Source: Janibacter anophelis NBRC 107843
Lineage (GTDB): Bacteria > Actinomycetota > Actinomycetes > Actinomycetales > Dermatophilaceae
Assembly: GCF_001570945.1 (NCBI RefSeq)
Contig: NZ_BCSQ01000021.1
Coordinates: 1 to 53,343 of the forward strand
Direction of reading: 5' to 3'
Length of the DNA: 53,343 nt
Below the pieces are notes generated by a model. The model worked only from the letters and a program-made list of their open reading frames with translations, was not told the origin of the DNA and ran no database searches. Below, piece by piece: positions 1 to 8,339 of the stretch. Made by a program: the position numbers and the translations under genes. Position 1 is the first letter of the stretch, and every line of letters starts with the position of its first letter.

Positions 1-815
1 GGCTCGACCCGCTCCGCCCGCCGGCGCAGCCAGTGACCCGACCCGGCTCGCACCCGCAGCACGGCCGGGCTGCGCTCGGGTTCGCGACCGTCGACGGCGG
101 CGATCATCGACACCGGGTCGAGGTCGTCGGGGACCGGCACGCTGATCGGCTCGCGGGTGACGTCGACGTCCGAGGAGATGCGCGAGAGGCGGAAGACCCG
201 CGGCGCCTCGCGGTCCAGGTCGTGGCCGACGAGGTACCAGCGACCGCGCCACGCGGTGAGGTACCAGGGGTCGACCCGGCGGGTGGCGGCACCCGCGGCC
301 CCGGGGCGGGCGTAGTCGAAGCGCACGGAACGTGCGGTCAGCACGGCGTCCTTGAGCGGCTCGAAGGCCGGCTCGGCGCCACCGAGGCGCGGCTCGAGGC
401 CGACGAAGGGGTCCTCCCCCACCTCCTCGCCCGAGGCGACCTTGCGCCATGCCGTCGCGGCACTGCCGGCCATCGTGGCGTGCGCCCAGGCCCGGCTGGC
501 CAGGCCGACCACGGCCCGCTCGTCGGCCGTCAGCTCCACCGCCGGGAGGGCGTAGTCCCGTTGGTCGATGCGGTAGCCCTGCTCGTCCTCGAAGACGCCG
601 ATGTCCTCGGTCACCAGGGGGATGCCCATGCGACGCAGGTCCTCCTTGTCCCGCTCGAACATCCGGTCGAAGGCCTCGTCGGTCTCGATGGCCTGGTAGG
701 CCTCGACCATCCGGCGGATCCGCTGCTTGGACAGCGGCATGCGGGACGAGAGCAGGCTCATCGTCAGGTTGAGCAGGCGCTCGGTCTTCGCCGCGGGGGT
801 GTTGGGTGCTGCCAC
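1..815 (-). CDS. pafB: WYL-domain transcriptional regulator, PafB-like (3' end outside window)
   Basis: This is the first 271 residues of a WYL-family regulator; the C-terminus lies beyond base 1. The start is GTG at 813-815, preceded by a GGGAG ribosome site; there is no closer start. The N-terminus (KTERLLNLTMSLLSSRMPLSKQ) has the helix-turn-helix look of this family, and RRVDPWYLTAWRGRWYLVG near residue 190 is the WYL-domain signature. In mycobacteria PafB and PafC form a heterodimer that activates the LexA-independent DNA-damage response and are encoded with pafA. Here the gene lies on the same strand downstream of pafA, separated by two FKBP genes and an opposite-strand gene. PafB rather than PafC is inferred from being the first WYL gene after pafA. 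Confidence 0.85.
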   Translation of the reverse strand, partial: MAAPNTPAAKTERLLNLTMSLLSSRMPLSKQRIRRMVEAYQAIETDEAFDRMFERDKEDLRRMGIPLVTEDIGVFEDEQGYRIDQRDYALPAVELTADERAVVGLASRAWAHATMAGSAATAWRKVASGEEVGEDPFVGLEPRLGGAEPAFEPLKDAVLTARSVRFDYARPGAAGAATRRVDPWYLTAWRGRWYLVGHDLDREAPRVFRLSRISSDVDVTREPISVPVPDDLDPVSMIAAVDGREPERSPAVLRVRAGSGHWLRRRAERVE

Positions 816-840
816 GTCGCTCCCTTCGTCACGCTGAGGC

Positions 841-846
841 TAACCT
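841..846 (+). promoter_or_regulatory. -10 box TAACCT, leaderless promoter for DUF3866 gene
   Basis: TAACCT stands 7 nt before the ATG at 854, so a transcript starting about 7 nt downstream would begin at or next to the start codon. No Shine-Dalgarno sequence is present. Confidence 0.55.
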
Positions 847-853
847 GCCCGAC

Positions 854-1963
854 ATGATCCACTGGCGCATCGGCACGGTCCGCGAGGTGACGAGCTCCCG
901 GGCGGGCGCCGTGCGGCTGCGCGTCGACGTCGACGGCACCGACACGCCGGCCCTCGCCCTGACCGACCTCGTCGGCACGCCACAGGTCGGCGACACGGTC
1001 CTGCTCAACGCCTCGGCCCTGCGCCGACGGCTCGGCACGGGCGGGCACGCGCTCGTCGTCGCCGACGCCACCCGACTGCCGGACGACCCGGCCGACGCGC
1101 CCGGCCACATCGTCAAGGCGCGCTACACGCCACTGCAGCAGATGGTCCTGGCGCTCGAGGAGCAGGAGTCGCCGCACCACGACGCGATGCGCGAGCACCC
1201 CGACATCGCCGCCGGCGACCTGCGCCGCATGCCCGTCGTCGTCGCGGAGCTGCACTCCGCCCTGCCCGCGGTCCTCGCGGGGGTGCGCGCGGTCGCGCCG
1301 CAGGCGCGCGTCGGCTACGTCATGACCGACTCGGCGTCCCTCCCCTTCGCCCTCTCCGACAGCGCCGCGCGCCTCGTCGAGGCCGGGTGGCTGGACACGA
1401 CGATCACGGCCGGGCAGGCCTTCGGCGGCGAGCACGAGGCGATCACGGTGCACTCCGCGCTGCTCGCGGCCCGGCACGTCCTCGGCTGCGACGTGGTGGT
1501 CGTCGCGCAGGGGCCGGGCAATGCGGGTTCGTCGACGACGTGGGGCTGGTCCGGGTTGTCGACCGGGGACGTGCTCAACGCCGTGCACGTCCTGCGCGGT
1601 CACGGCATCGCGGTGCCGCGCGTCTCCGGAAGCGATCCCCGCCCCCGCCACCGGGGCCTGTCACACCACACGAGCACGGTGCTCTCACGCGCCCTGCTCG
1701 GCGAGGCCGACGTCGTCGTGCCCGACAGCCCCCACGAGCCGTGGCCGCTCGTGCGCGAGCAGCTCCTGGCGGCCATCGCCGCGTCCGCCGGTTCCCCGCA
1801 CCCGGTGACCTGTCCCGTCGACGGCGTGGCCGCGGACCTCGCGGCCTCGCCGGTCCCCCTGTCGAGCATGGGCCGGTCCGCGCAGGAGGACGCGACCCCC
1901 TTCGTCACCGCCGCCCTCGCGGGCCGCCACGCGGCGTCCCTCCTGGCCCTCACCCAGGCCTGA
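854..1963 (+). CDS. DUF3866 family protein of unknown function
   Basis: A 369-residue protein matching the DUF3866 family of actinobacteria, for which I know no established function. It has no signal peptide or membrane helix, so it is probably cytosolic. It begins with a small beta-rich segment (MIHWRIGTVREV). Later a glycine-rich stretch QGPGNAGSSTTWGWSG (about residues 219-234) and the His/Arg-rich SDPRPRHRGLSHHTSTV look like an active or binding site. The ATG at 854 is chosen over upstream in-frame starts because a -10 box sits 7 nt before it. It is the only plus-strand gene between pafB and the FKBP genes, so it interrupts the Pup locus. The function remains unassigned. Confidence 0.75.
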   Translation: MIHWRIGTVREVTSSRAGAVRLRVDVDGTDTPALALTDLVGTPQVGDTVLLNASALRRRLGTGGHALVVADATRLPDDPADAPGHIVKARYTPLQQMVLALEEQESPHHDAMREHPDIAAGDLRRMPVVVAELHSALPAVLAGVRAVAPQARVGYVMTDSASLPFALSDSAARLVEAGWLDTTITAGQAFGGEHEAITVHSALLAARHVLGCDVVVVAQGPGNAGSSTTWGWSGLSTGDVLNAVHVLRGHGIAVPRVSGSDPRPRHRGLSHHTSTVLSRALLGEADVVVPDSPHEPWPLVREQLLAAIAASAGSPHPVTCPVDGVAADLAASPVPLSSMGRSAQEDATPFVTAALAGRHAASLLALTQA

Positions 1964-1970
1964 CAGACGC

Positions 1971-2074
1971 GCATCTCCCCGGGCAAGTGCAACCTCTCGA
2001 CGTCAAGGATCTGCATCTCCCCGGGGAAATGCAGACCTGAGCCCGCATCTCCCCGGGGAGATGCGGGCTCAGGT
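1971..2074. repeat. Cluster of three SmaI-core palindromes between convergent genes
   Basis: Three copies of a 20-bp palindromic core of the form GCATCTCCCCGGGGARATGC lie at 1971-1990 (degenerate), 2013-2032 and 2045-2064. The last is the centre of a perfect 40-bp palindrome (2035-2074). The cluster fills the gap between the convergent DUF3866 and FKBP genes. It shares its core with the larger array at 20837-21031. As RNA each copy would form a strong hairpin on either strand, consistent with a bidirectional terminator, but no U-tract follows. Confidence 0.85.
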
Positions 2075-2099
2075 GGGTACCGCTGGGGCGAAGGGGGCG

Positions 2100-2486
2100 T
2101 CAGCCCACCTTGACGAGGTCGACGACGAAGATCAGGGTCTCGCCGCCCTTGATCGCCGCGCCGGCGCCACGGTCGCCGTAGCCCAGGTGCGGCGGGATGG
2201 TGATCTTGCGACGGCCACCCTCCTTCATGCCGAGCAGGCCGTCGTCCCAGCCCTTGATGACCTGGCCGATGCCGGCGGTGAAGGCGAGCGGGGCGCCACG
2301 GTTCCACGAGGCGTCGAACTCCTCGCCGGTCGAGTGCGCGACACCGACGTAGTGGGCCTGGATCGGCGAGCCGGCGGTCACCTCGGCGCCGTCACCGACG
2401 GTGATGTCCTCGACGACGAGCTCGGTGGGGGCGTCGCCCTCGGGGAAGTCGATCTCGGGCTTGGTGGTGGTGGGGTCGAAGGGCAT
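2100..2486 (-). CDS. FKBP-type peptidyl-prolyl cis-trans isomerase, single domain
   Basis: A 128-residue cytosolic FKBP that catalyses cis-trans isomerisation of Xaa-Pro bonds. Family signatures are visible: AHYVGV (about 43-48), FDASWNRG, IGQVIKGWDDGLLGMKEGG (about 73-91) and IPPHLGYGDRG, followed by ETLIFVVDLV. The first 20 residues are a short charged extension before the domain. The ATG at 2484-2486 has AGGAG upstream. The gene is downstream of the lipoprotein FKBP on the same strand, with about 90 bp between them containing a small inverted repeat. In Micrococcales such FKBPs often sit between pafA and pafB; a link to protein quality control is inference. Confidence 0.93.
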   Translation of the reverse strand: MPFDPTTTKPEIDFPEGDAPTELVVEDITVGDGAEVTAGSPIQAHYVGVAHSTGEEFDASWNRGAPLAFTAGIGQVIKGWDDGLLGMKEGGRRKITIPPHLGYGDRGAGAAIKGGETLIFVVDLVKVG

Positions 2487-2524
2487 GTGCGTCTCCTGGG
2501 GTCAGATGGTCGGGTCGGGCGTCT

Positions 2525-2556
2525 CGAGGCTCGTCGCTGGCGCTCCTCGCACCTCG
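2525..2556. repeat. Imperfect inverted repeat, REP-like
   Basis: A GTCTCGAGGCTCGTCGCTGG-type sequence with outer arms CGAGG/CCTCG lies between the two FKBP genes. It resembles short dispersed repeats common in high-GC actinobacteria, but only this copy is visible in the window. Confidence 0.35.
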
Positions 2557-2577
2557 ACGAACGTACACAGGTGCGGA

Positions 2578-3621
2578 TCAGTAGGCGCCGAGGAGGTCCA
2601 TGACGAAGACGAGGTCCTCGTTGGGCTTGATGCTCCCGTCCGGGGAGCCCTCCTTGCCGTAGCCCTCCTTGGACGGGACGACGACGAGCAGCCGGTCGCC
2701 GACCTTGGCGCCCTCGGCGGCCTTGTGCCAGGCCGGGATGGTGCCGGGCTGGCCGACGACGAAGGGGTAGGGGCCGCCGCCCTCCTTGAAGGAGGTGTCG
2801 AAGACCTTGCCGTCCTTGAAGTGCACGCCGGTGTAGGAGGCCATGACCTGGTCGCCCTCCTTGATCGTCTCGCCCTCGCCCTCGATGAGCTTCTGCGTGA
2901 CGAGCTTCTTCGGCTTGGGCGCGTCCTTGGGGATCGTGATGTCGGCCGGGCCGTCGTCGTGGAACTTCACCTCGGGCAGGCCCTCCTTGGGCTTGACCGT
3001 CTTGCCCTCGGCCGTCTCGGGCATGACCGAGCGCACGTCGTAGACAAGGACGAGGTTGTCCTTGCCGTCGATGCCGTACTGCGGGGCACCCTGCTCGCCG
3101 AAGAGGTCCTTGGGCGGCATGACGGCCACGCCGTGCGCGCCGACCTTTTGCCCGGAGAGCGCCTTGCTCAGCCCGGGCAGGCCGCCCTCCATCCCGGGCT
3201 GCAGGAGGATCGGCTTGGTCGTGTAGGTCTCCGACCCCTCGATCGCCTTGCCGTCCTTGCCGGAGAACATCGCCAGGTCGACCTCGACGTAGGCGTCGGA
3301 GGCCAGGGCCTTGCCCGAGCCCTCCTTCTTCACGTCGAGGGTCGTCTCGCCCACGGAGAGCGGGGCGTCCTCGATCTTGATCGACGGGGCCTTCTTGCCC
3401 TTGCCGGCCGTCACCTCGATGGCCTCGACCTTCTTGGCGTCCTTGGGGTCGGGCTCGGCCAGGGTCGGCGCCCCCGAGGAGGACGACGCGGAGGACGAGG
3501 CGTCGCTCGACGCATCACTCGTGGGGTCCGGGTCGGAGTCACCGCCGCAGGCACTCAGGGCGAGCATGGCTGCGGCCGACGCTGCGACGACGGAGGTCAG
3601 GCGGGAGGCCTTGGTGGGCAC
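2578..3621 (-). CDS. Lipoprotein with two FKBP-type prolyl isomerase domains
   Basis: A 347-residue secreted lipoprotein. The N-terminus is a signal peptide ending in the lipobox LSAC, so the mature protein would be acylated at Cys25. A Ser/Asp-rich linker (about 28-52) follows. Two FKBP-like modules come next: a divergent one (about 85-190) and a canonical C-terminal one (about 235-347) with MASYTGVHFKDG, FDTSFKEGGGP, VPSKEGYGKEG and DLVFVMDLL. It should act on proteins outside the membrane. Start GTG 3619-3621 has GAGG upstream, and a TAGGGT -10 box lies at 3658-3663, giving a leader of about 30 nt. The degenerate first domain may not be catalytic. Confidence 0.9.
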   Translation of the reverse strand: MPTKASRLTSVVAASAAAMLALSACGGDSDPDPTSDASSDASSSASSSSGAPTLAEPDPKDAKKVEAIEVTAGKGKKAPSIKIEDAPLSVGETTLDVKKEGSGKALASDAYVEVDLAMFSGKDGKAIEGSETYTTKPILLQPGMEGGLPGLSKALSGQKVGAHGVAVMPPKDLFGEQGAPQYGIDGKDNLVLVYDVRSVMPETAEGKTVKPKEGLPEVKFHDDGPADITIPKDAPKPKKLVTQKLIEGEGETIKEGDQVMASYTGVHFKDGKVFDTSFKEGGGPYPFVVGQPGTIPAWHKAAEGAKVGDRLLVVVPSKEGYGKEGSPDGSIKPNEDLVFVMDLLGAY

Positions 3622-3657
3622 GATCTACCTCGATGGGTCGGGGACACGACGCGCGTC

Positions 3658-3663
3658 ACCCTA
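3658..3663 (-). promoter_or_regulatory. -10 box TAGGGT for FKBP lipoprotein gene
   Basis: TAGGGT on the minus strand about 37 nt before the GTG start, leaving a short leader that carries a ribosome site. It lies between pafA and this gene, so the FKBP gene can be transcribed separately from pafA. Confidence 0.4.
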
Positions 3664-3689
3664 ACCACTGAGTCTGGACATCCCCTGAC

Positions 3690-5078
3690 TCAGGGCCCCG
3701 TCGGCGTGGGGCGGGAGGCGAGCAGGGCCAACAGACGGTCGACGCGCTCGTCGACGGCCTTGAAGGGGTCCTTGCACAGGACGGTGCGCTGGGCCTCGTC
3801 GTTGATCTTCAGGTGCACCCAGTCCACGGTGACGTCCCGCCCGTGCTCGCGGGCGGTGCGGACGAACTCGCCCCGCAGCCGGGCGCGGGTCGTCTGCGGG
3901 GGCGTGTCGACGGCGGCGGCGATGTCCTCGTCCGTCACGACCCGCGCTGCCTTGCCGGCCCTCTGGAGCACGTGGTGGACCCCGCGCCGGGGGTTGATGT
4001 CGTGGTACGCGAGGTCGAGCTGGGCCAGTCGCGGGTCGGCGATGTCGAGCCCGTGCTTGGCGGCGTAGGAGTCGAGCAGGCGGTACTTGATGATCCAGTC
4101 GATCTCGGTGCCGACCTTGCCCAGGTCGTCGGTGGCCACGGCGTCGAGCGTGCGCTCCCACAGGTCGAGCACCCGGGTGCTCACGTCGTCGTCGATGCCC
4201 TCGCGCTGCGCGTAGTCCTTGGCCCGCGCGAGGTACTCCCCCTGGATCTCCAGGGCGCTCATCCGCCGACCGTCGGCGAGCTTCACCGGGGTGCGTCCGG
4301 TCCGGTCGAGGCTGATGTCGCGGATCGCGCGGATCGGGTTGTCCAGCGACATGTCGGGCAGCGCGACGCCGTCCTCGAGCATCCGCAGCACGAGGTGCGC
4401 CGACCCGACCTTGAGCAGGGTCGTCGTCTCGGTCATCGTCGAGTCGCCGACGATGACGTGCATGCGGCGGTAGTGCTCGGCGTCGGCGTGCGGCTCGTCG
4501 CGGGTGTTGATGATCGGGCGCGAGCGCGTCGTCGCGGAGGAGACGCCCTCCCAGATGTGGTCGGCCCGCTGGCTGACGGAGAACTGCGCCCCTCGCCCGG
4601 TCGACATGAGCTTGCCGGTGCCGGCGATGAGCTGCCGGCTGATGAGGAAGGGCAGCAGCCGGTCGGTCACCTCCGCGAAGTCCGAGGTGCGGGCCACGAG
4701 GAAGTTCTCGTGGCACCCGTAGGAGTTGCCGGCGGAGTCGACATTGTTCTTGAAGACGAAGATCTCGCCCGCGACCTCGTCCTCCTCGAGGCGCTGCTGG
4801 GCGTCGTCGACGAGGTCCTGGACGATGAGCTCGCCGGCCCGGTCGTGCGCGACGAGCGTCAGCAGGTCGTCGCACTCGGCGGTCGCGTACTCGGGGTGGC
4901 TGCCGACGTCGAGGTAGAGCCGGGACCCGTTGGGCAGGAAGACATTGCTCGAGCGGCCCCACGAGACGACCTTGCGGAAGAGGTAGCGCGCCACCTCGTC
5001 CGGTGTCAGCCGGCGCTGCCCGTCGGAGACGGCCGTGATGCCGAACTCCGTCTCGATCCCGAAGATGCGTCGTTCCAC
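3690..5078 (-). CDS. pafA: Proteasome accessory factor A, Pup-protein ligase
   Basis: A 462-residue cytosolic ligase that uses ATP to join the C-terminal glutamate of Pup to lysines of target proteins, marking them for the proteasome. The family opening GIETEFG (residues 7-13) carries the metal/ATP-site glutamate Glu9. Other signatures are [56 protein letters not shown] and [13 protein letters not shown]. Length matches the family (about 450-480). It is distinguished from Dop by the shorter loop after the first strand and by its position directly after prcA. Start GTG 5076-5078 has a TAGCCT -10 box 6 nt upstream, suggesting its own leaderless promoter inside the prcBA operon end. Confidence 0.97.
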   Translation of the reverse strand: MERRIFGIETEFGITAVSDGQRRLTPDEVARYLFRKVVSWGRSSNVFLPNGSRLYLDVGSHPEYATAECDDLLTLVAHDRAGELIVQDLVDDAQQRLEEDEVAGEIFVFKNNVDSAGNSYGCHENFLVARTSDFAEVTDRLLPFLISRQLIAGTGKLMSTGRGAQFSVSQRADHIWEGVSSATTRSRPIINTRDEPHADAEHYRRMHVIVGDSTMTETTTLLKVGSAHLVLRMLEDGVALPDMSLDNPIRAIRDISLDRTGRTPVKLADGRRMSALEIQGEYLARAKDYAQREGIDDDVSTRVLDLWERTLDAVATDDLGKVGTEIDWIIKYRLLDSYAAKHGLDIADPRLAQLDLAYHDINPRRGVHHVLQRAGKAARVVTDEDIAAAVDTPPQTTRARLRGEFVRTAREHGRDVTVDWVHLKINDEAQRTVLCKDPFKAVDERVDRLLALLASRPTPTGP

Positions 5079-5084
5079 GACTGC

Positions 5085-5090
5085 AGGCTA
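5085..5090 (-). promoter_or_regulatory. -10 box TAGCCT, leaderless promoter for pafA
   Basis: Minus-strand TAGCCT with a 6-nt spacer to the GTG of pafA. It sits in the 9-bp gap between prcA and pafA and reaches the last bases of prcA. Confidence 0.5.
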
Positions 5091-5783
5091 TCCGTCGTCG
5101 CGAAGGGGGCCGGTGATCCGCCGGAAGCACCGCCGGGTGCGGTGGCGCTCCAGGACGGCCATCTCGAGGGCCCCGTCGGGCAGCAGATCACCGGGCTCGC
5201 CCCCTTCGTCGGGAAGGGAGAGGACGTCCACCGCCAGGGCATGGGCGTCCCGCAGGTCCATGCCCGGGCGCCAGCGCTCGGCGAGGATCTCGTTGAGACG
5301 GGCACTGTCGCCACCGACGGCGACCCAGCCCTGCTCGTCGGCGACCGACCCGTCGTAGGCCAACCGGTAGATCCGGTCGTCGGCGACGACGTGACCGACC
5401 TCGGCGACGACGATCTCGACCTCGTAGGGCTTCTGGTCCTGGGTGAAGACCGTGCCGAGCGTCTGGGCGTAGGCATTGGCCAGCGCACGCGCGGTGACGT
5501 CGGAGCGGTCGTAGGAGTAGCCGCGCAGGTCGGCGTAGCGGATGCCGGCGACACGGAGGTTCTCGAACTCGTTGTACTTGCCGACGCCGGCGAAGGCGAT
5601 GCGGTCGTAGATCTCGCTGATCTTGTTGAGCGAGCGACTGCTCGGGTTGTCGGCGACGAGGAGGATCCCCTCGTCGTAGCCGAGGACGACGACGCTGCGT
5701 CCGCGGGCGATGCCGGCCCGGGCGAAGTCGGCCCGGTCGGCCATGACCTGCTCGGGAGAGACGTAGAAGGGGGGTTGCGTCAC
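5088..5783 (-). CDS. prcA: 20S proteasome alpha subunit
   Basis: A 231-residue alpha subunit forming the outer, gate-bearing rings of the actinobacterial 20S core. The N-terminal gating segment [23 protein letters not shown] and the core [19 protein letters not shown] match the family. It lacks a propeptide and the catalytic N-terminal threonine, as expected for an alpha subunit. The start GTG 5781-5783 overlaps the prcB stop by four bases (GTGA), which implies translational coupling and equal production of the two subunits. The C-terminus is Arg-rich ([13 protein letters not shown]). Confidence 0.97.
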   Translation of the reverse strand: MTQPPFYVSPEQVMADRADFARAGIARGRSVVVLGYDEGILLVADNPSSRSLNKISEIYDRIAFAGVGKYNEFENLRVAGIRYADLRGYSYDRSDVTARALANAYAQTLGTVFTQDQKPYEVEIVVAEVGHVVADDRIYRLAYDGSVADEQGWVAVGGDSARLNEILAERWRPGMDLRDAHALAVDVLSLPDEGGEPGDLLPDGALEMAVLERHRTRRCFRRITGPLRDDG

Positions 5784-6604
5784 CGGGCACCTCCCTCACC
5801 GCGGCGGTCGGCGAGGATCGCGGCGACCACGGCCTCGCACTCGGACTCGTCGACGAAGGTCACGCCGGCGGCGTCGACGACGCCGACCATCGGCCAGATG
5901 CGGCGGTGCACGTCCGGTCCGCCGGTCGCCGAGTCGTCGTCGGCCGCGTCGTAGAGGGCCTCCAGGGCCACGCGCACCGCGGACGCGCGGTCGAGGTCGG
6001 GACGCCACAGCTTCTTGAGCGCGCCACGGGCGAAGAGCGAGCCGGAGCCGACGCTGTGGTGCTCCTGCTCCTCGTAGCAGCCACCGGTGACGTCGTAGGA
6101 AAAGATCCGTCCGCCGCCGGCGGTGGCGTCGAAGCCACCGAGCACCGGGAGCACGGACAAGCCCTGCATCGCCAGGCCGAGGTTGCCGCGGAGCATGGCC
6201 GCGAGCCGGTTGGCCTTGCCCTCGAGGGACATGACGACGCCCTCGACCTTTTCGTAGTGCTCGAGCTCGACCTGGAAGAGGCGCACCATCTCGATCGCCA
6301 CGCCGGCCGCGCCGGCGATGCCGACGAGCGAGTGCTCGTCGGCGGCGAAGACCTTGCGCATGTCCCGGTTGGCGATGAGGCTGCCGAGGGTCGCGCGCCG
6401 GTCCCCCGCCATGACGAGCCCGCCCTCACAGGTCAGGGTGACGATCGTCGTGCCGTGCGGTGCCTCGATGGCCCCGCCCGTCTGGGTCGCGCGTCGCCCG
6501 GGCAGCAGGTGCGGGTCGTGCTGGGCGACGAAGTCCGTGAAGGAGGACCCGCCCGCGGCCAGGTAGGCCGCGGGCAGTCGTCCCTGCGCGGGGTCGCGGC
6601 TCAC
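5780..6604 (-). CDS. prcB: 20S proteasome beta subunit, catalytic, with propeptide
   Basis: A 274-residue beta subunit, the N-terminal-nucleophile hydrolase forming the inner rings. The first 51 residues form a propeptide and cleavage is expected in HG|TTIVTL, exposing Thr52 as nucleophile. [20 protein letters not shown] carries the conserved Asp and Lys of the active site. GVGSG-type motifs near the C-terminus ([16 protein letters not shown]) fit the fold. The GTG start (6602-6604) overlaps the stop of pup by GTGA, so pup, prcB and prcA are one translationally coupled unit. Confidence 0.97.
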   Translation of the reverse strand: MSRDPAQGRLPAAYLAAGGSSFTDFVAQHDPHLLPGRRATQTGGAIEAPHGTTIVTLTCEGGLVMAGDRRATLGSLIANRDMRKVFAADEHSLVGIAGAAGVAIEMVRLFQVELEHYEKVEGVVMSLEGKANRLAAMLRGNLGLAMQGLSVLPVLGGFDATAGGGRIFSYDVTGGCYEEQEHHSVGSGSLFARGALKKLWRPDLDRASAVRVALEALYDAADDDSATGGPDVHRRIWPMVGVVDAAGVTFVDESECEAVVAAILADRRGEGGAR

Positions 6605-6798
6605 TGACCGCCCTTTTGCACGAAGCCCTTGACGAACTCCTCGGCATTGGACTCCAGGACACCGTCGATCTCGTCGAGTACCGAGTCGATGCCCTCGTCA
6701 CGGGCGGCGTTGGTCGCGCCCACCTGGCCGAAGCCGTCCTCGGGCTGCGCGTCGTCGCCACCGCCACCGGACTGGGGTCGGATCTGCTCCTGGGCCAT
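6601..6798 (-). CDS. pup: Prokaryotic ubiquitin-like protein Pup
   Basis: A 65-residue intrinsically disordered tag protein. The conserved C-terminal half runs from [13 protein letters not shown] to the end [10 protein letters not shown]. The helix in this part docks on the coiled coils of the ATPase Arc/Mpa. The last residue is Gln, so Dop must deamidate it to Glu before PafA can ligate it. The N-terminal part is short and carries a GGGG run. The only lysines are residues 57 and 62. The start ATG 6796-6798 has a strong AAAGGAG site. It lies 32 bp downstream of dop and overlaps prcB by GTGA. Confidence 0.97.
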   Translation of the reverse strand: MAQEQIRPQSGGGGDDAQPEDGFGQVGATNAARDEGIDSVLDEIDGVLESNAEEFVKGFVQKGGQ

Positions 6799-6830
6799 CG
6801 TTGCTCCTTTGCCGTGGGTCTGCTCCGAGC

Positions 6831-8327
6831 CTATGCCCCGAGCGCCGCCACGAGGTCGTCGACGTCGCCGGCCGCGACGAGGTGCTCGCTCGCCTCGCGC
6901 CCGTGGGCGGTCGGGTCGAGCAGCGACACGCGGGCGACCCGCCCGGCCCGCGGCAGGCGCAGCAGCAGCGAGTCCCACGAGGCGGACACGACGTGCTCGC
7001 CGAAGGCCTCGAGGACCCGGCCGCGCAGCCAGGCGCGGGTGTCGGCCGGTGGCGTCGCGACGGCGGCACGCACCTCCTCGTGGGTGGTGAGGCGGGTGAG
7101 CCGGCCGGCGGCCTCGAGCTTGTGGAAGATCCCCTTGGCGGGGCGCACGTCGGACCACTGGATGTCGATGGCGCGCAGACGGTGGTCGTCCCAGGCAAGC
7201 CCGTCGCGGTCCCGGTAGCGCTGCAGCAGAGCGAGCTTCGCGACCCAGTCGATGTCGGCGGCGGCGTCCATCGGGTCGCCCGCGAGCAGTCCGAGGAGCC
7301 GCTCCCAGTGGGCGAGGACCTCGTCGGTGGCGGGGTCGCTCCCTTCGCGCTCGACGAAGGCGGTCGCCATCTCGAGGTACTCGGTGAGGATCTGCACCGC
7401 CGTGAGCTCGCGGCCGTCGCGCAGCCGTACCGTCGCCCGACAGGTGGGGTCGTGGGAGATCACCCGCAGGGACTCGACGGGGTGCAGGATCGTCAGGTCG
7501 CGGTCGATCGCGCCGGCCTCGATGAGGCGCAGGACGAGGGAGGTCGAGCCGACCTTGACGAGGTTGGCCACGTCCGCCTGGTTGGTGTCGCCGATGATCA
7601 CGTGCAGCCGGCGCCAGACGTCGGGGTCGGCGTGCGGCTCGTCGCGGGTGTTGATGATCGGACGCTTGAAGGTGGTCTCCAGCCCCACCTCGGCCTCGAA
7701 GAAGTCACTGCGCGAGGCGATCTGGTACCCGGCGCGCTCGCTCTCCTGCCCGATGCCGACCCGCCCCGCACCGCACATCACCTGGCGCGCGACGAAGAAG
7801 GGGGTCAGCTGCGACACGATCCGCTCGAAGGGGGTGGACCGCGCGACGAGGTAGTTCTCGTGGGTGCCGTAGGAGGCACCCTTGCCGTCGGTGTTGTTCT
7901 TGTAGAGGTTGATCCCCGGCTCGCGGGCGGCGAGGCGCTCGACGACCTCACGCATGACGAGCTCGCCCGCCCGGTCCCAGACGATCGCGTCCCGCGGGGA
8001 GGTGACCTCCGGCGAGGAGTACTCGGGGTGCGCGTGGTCGACGTACAGGCGTGCGCCGTTGGCGAGTACGACATTGGCCAGGGTCGGGTCCTCGACGTCG
8101 GTCAGCTGGGAGATGTCGGCCCGTGCCCGCGGCATCTCGAAGCCGCGCGCGTCGACCAGCGGGTGCTCGTCGCTGTAGTCCCAGGCCCCGTGCCCGGCCC
8201 GCAGCCCGTGCGCCCGCGCGTAGGCCGTGACGACCTCGCCCGACGCGACCATCGGGTTGGCCCACGGCTGCCCCGGCACGGCGATCCCGTACTCCGTCTC
8301 GATGCCCATGACCCGACGCACGCTCAT
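6831..8327 (-). CDS. dop: Deamidase of Pup / depupylase
   Basis: A 498-residue paralogue of PafA that deamidates the C-terminal Gln of Pup and also removes Pup from targets. The opening MGIETEYG (7-14) carries the conserved metal-site glutamate. A longer insertion after the first strands (SDEHPLVDARGFEMPRARAD region, about 53-75) fits the Dop-specific loop absent from PafA. NTDGKGASYGTHENYLV and [20 protein letters not shown] are shared with PafA. It is the first gene of dop-pup-prcB-prcA. A TAGGGT -10 box 6 nt before the ATG indicates a leaderless operon promoter. Confidence 0.97.
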   Translation of the reverse strand: MSVRRVMGIETEYGIAVPGQPWANPMVASGEVVTAYARAHGLRAGHGAWDYSDEHPLVDARGFEMPRARADISQLTDVEDPTLANVVLANGARLYVDHAHPEYSSPEVTSPRDAIVWDRAGELVMREVVERLAAREPGINLYKNNTDGKGASYGTHENYLVARSTPFERIVSQLTPFFVARQVMCGAGRVGIGQESERAGYQIASRSDFFEAEVGLETTFKRPIINTRDEPHADPDVWRRLHVIIGDTNQADVANLVKVGSTSLVLRLIEAGAIDRDLTILHPVESLRVISHDPTCRATVRLRDGRELTAVQILTEYLEMATAFVEREGSDPATDEVLAHWERLLGLLAGDPMDAAADIDWVAKLALLQRYRDRDGLAWDDHRLRAIDIQWSDVRPAKGIFHKLEAAGRLTRLTTHEEVRAAVATPPADTRAWLRGRVLEAFGEHVVSASWDSLLLRLPRAGRVARVSLLDPTAHGREASEHLVAAGDVDDLVAALGA

Positions 8328-8333
8328 GGGCCC

Positions 8334-8339
8334 ACCCTA
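8334..8339 (-). promoter_or_regulatory. -10 box TAGGGT, leaderless promoter of dop-pup-prcBA
   Basis: Minus-strand TAGGGT with a 6-nt spacer (GGGCCC) to the dop ATG at 8325-8327. No Shine-Dalgarno sequence fits in the spacer. Confidence 0.6.

Noticed and set aside
3813-5954. 713-residue open frame antisense to pafA and prcA
   Set aside because: Shadow frame opposite well-conserved proteasome genes.
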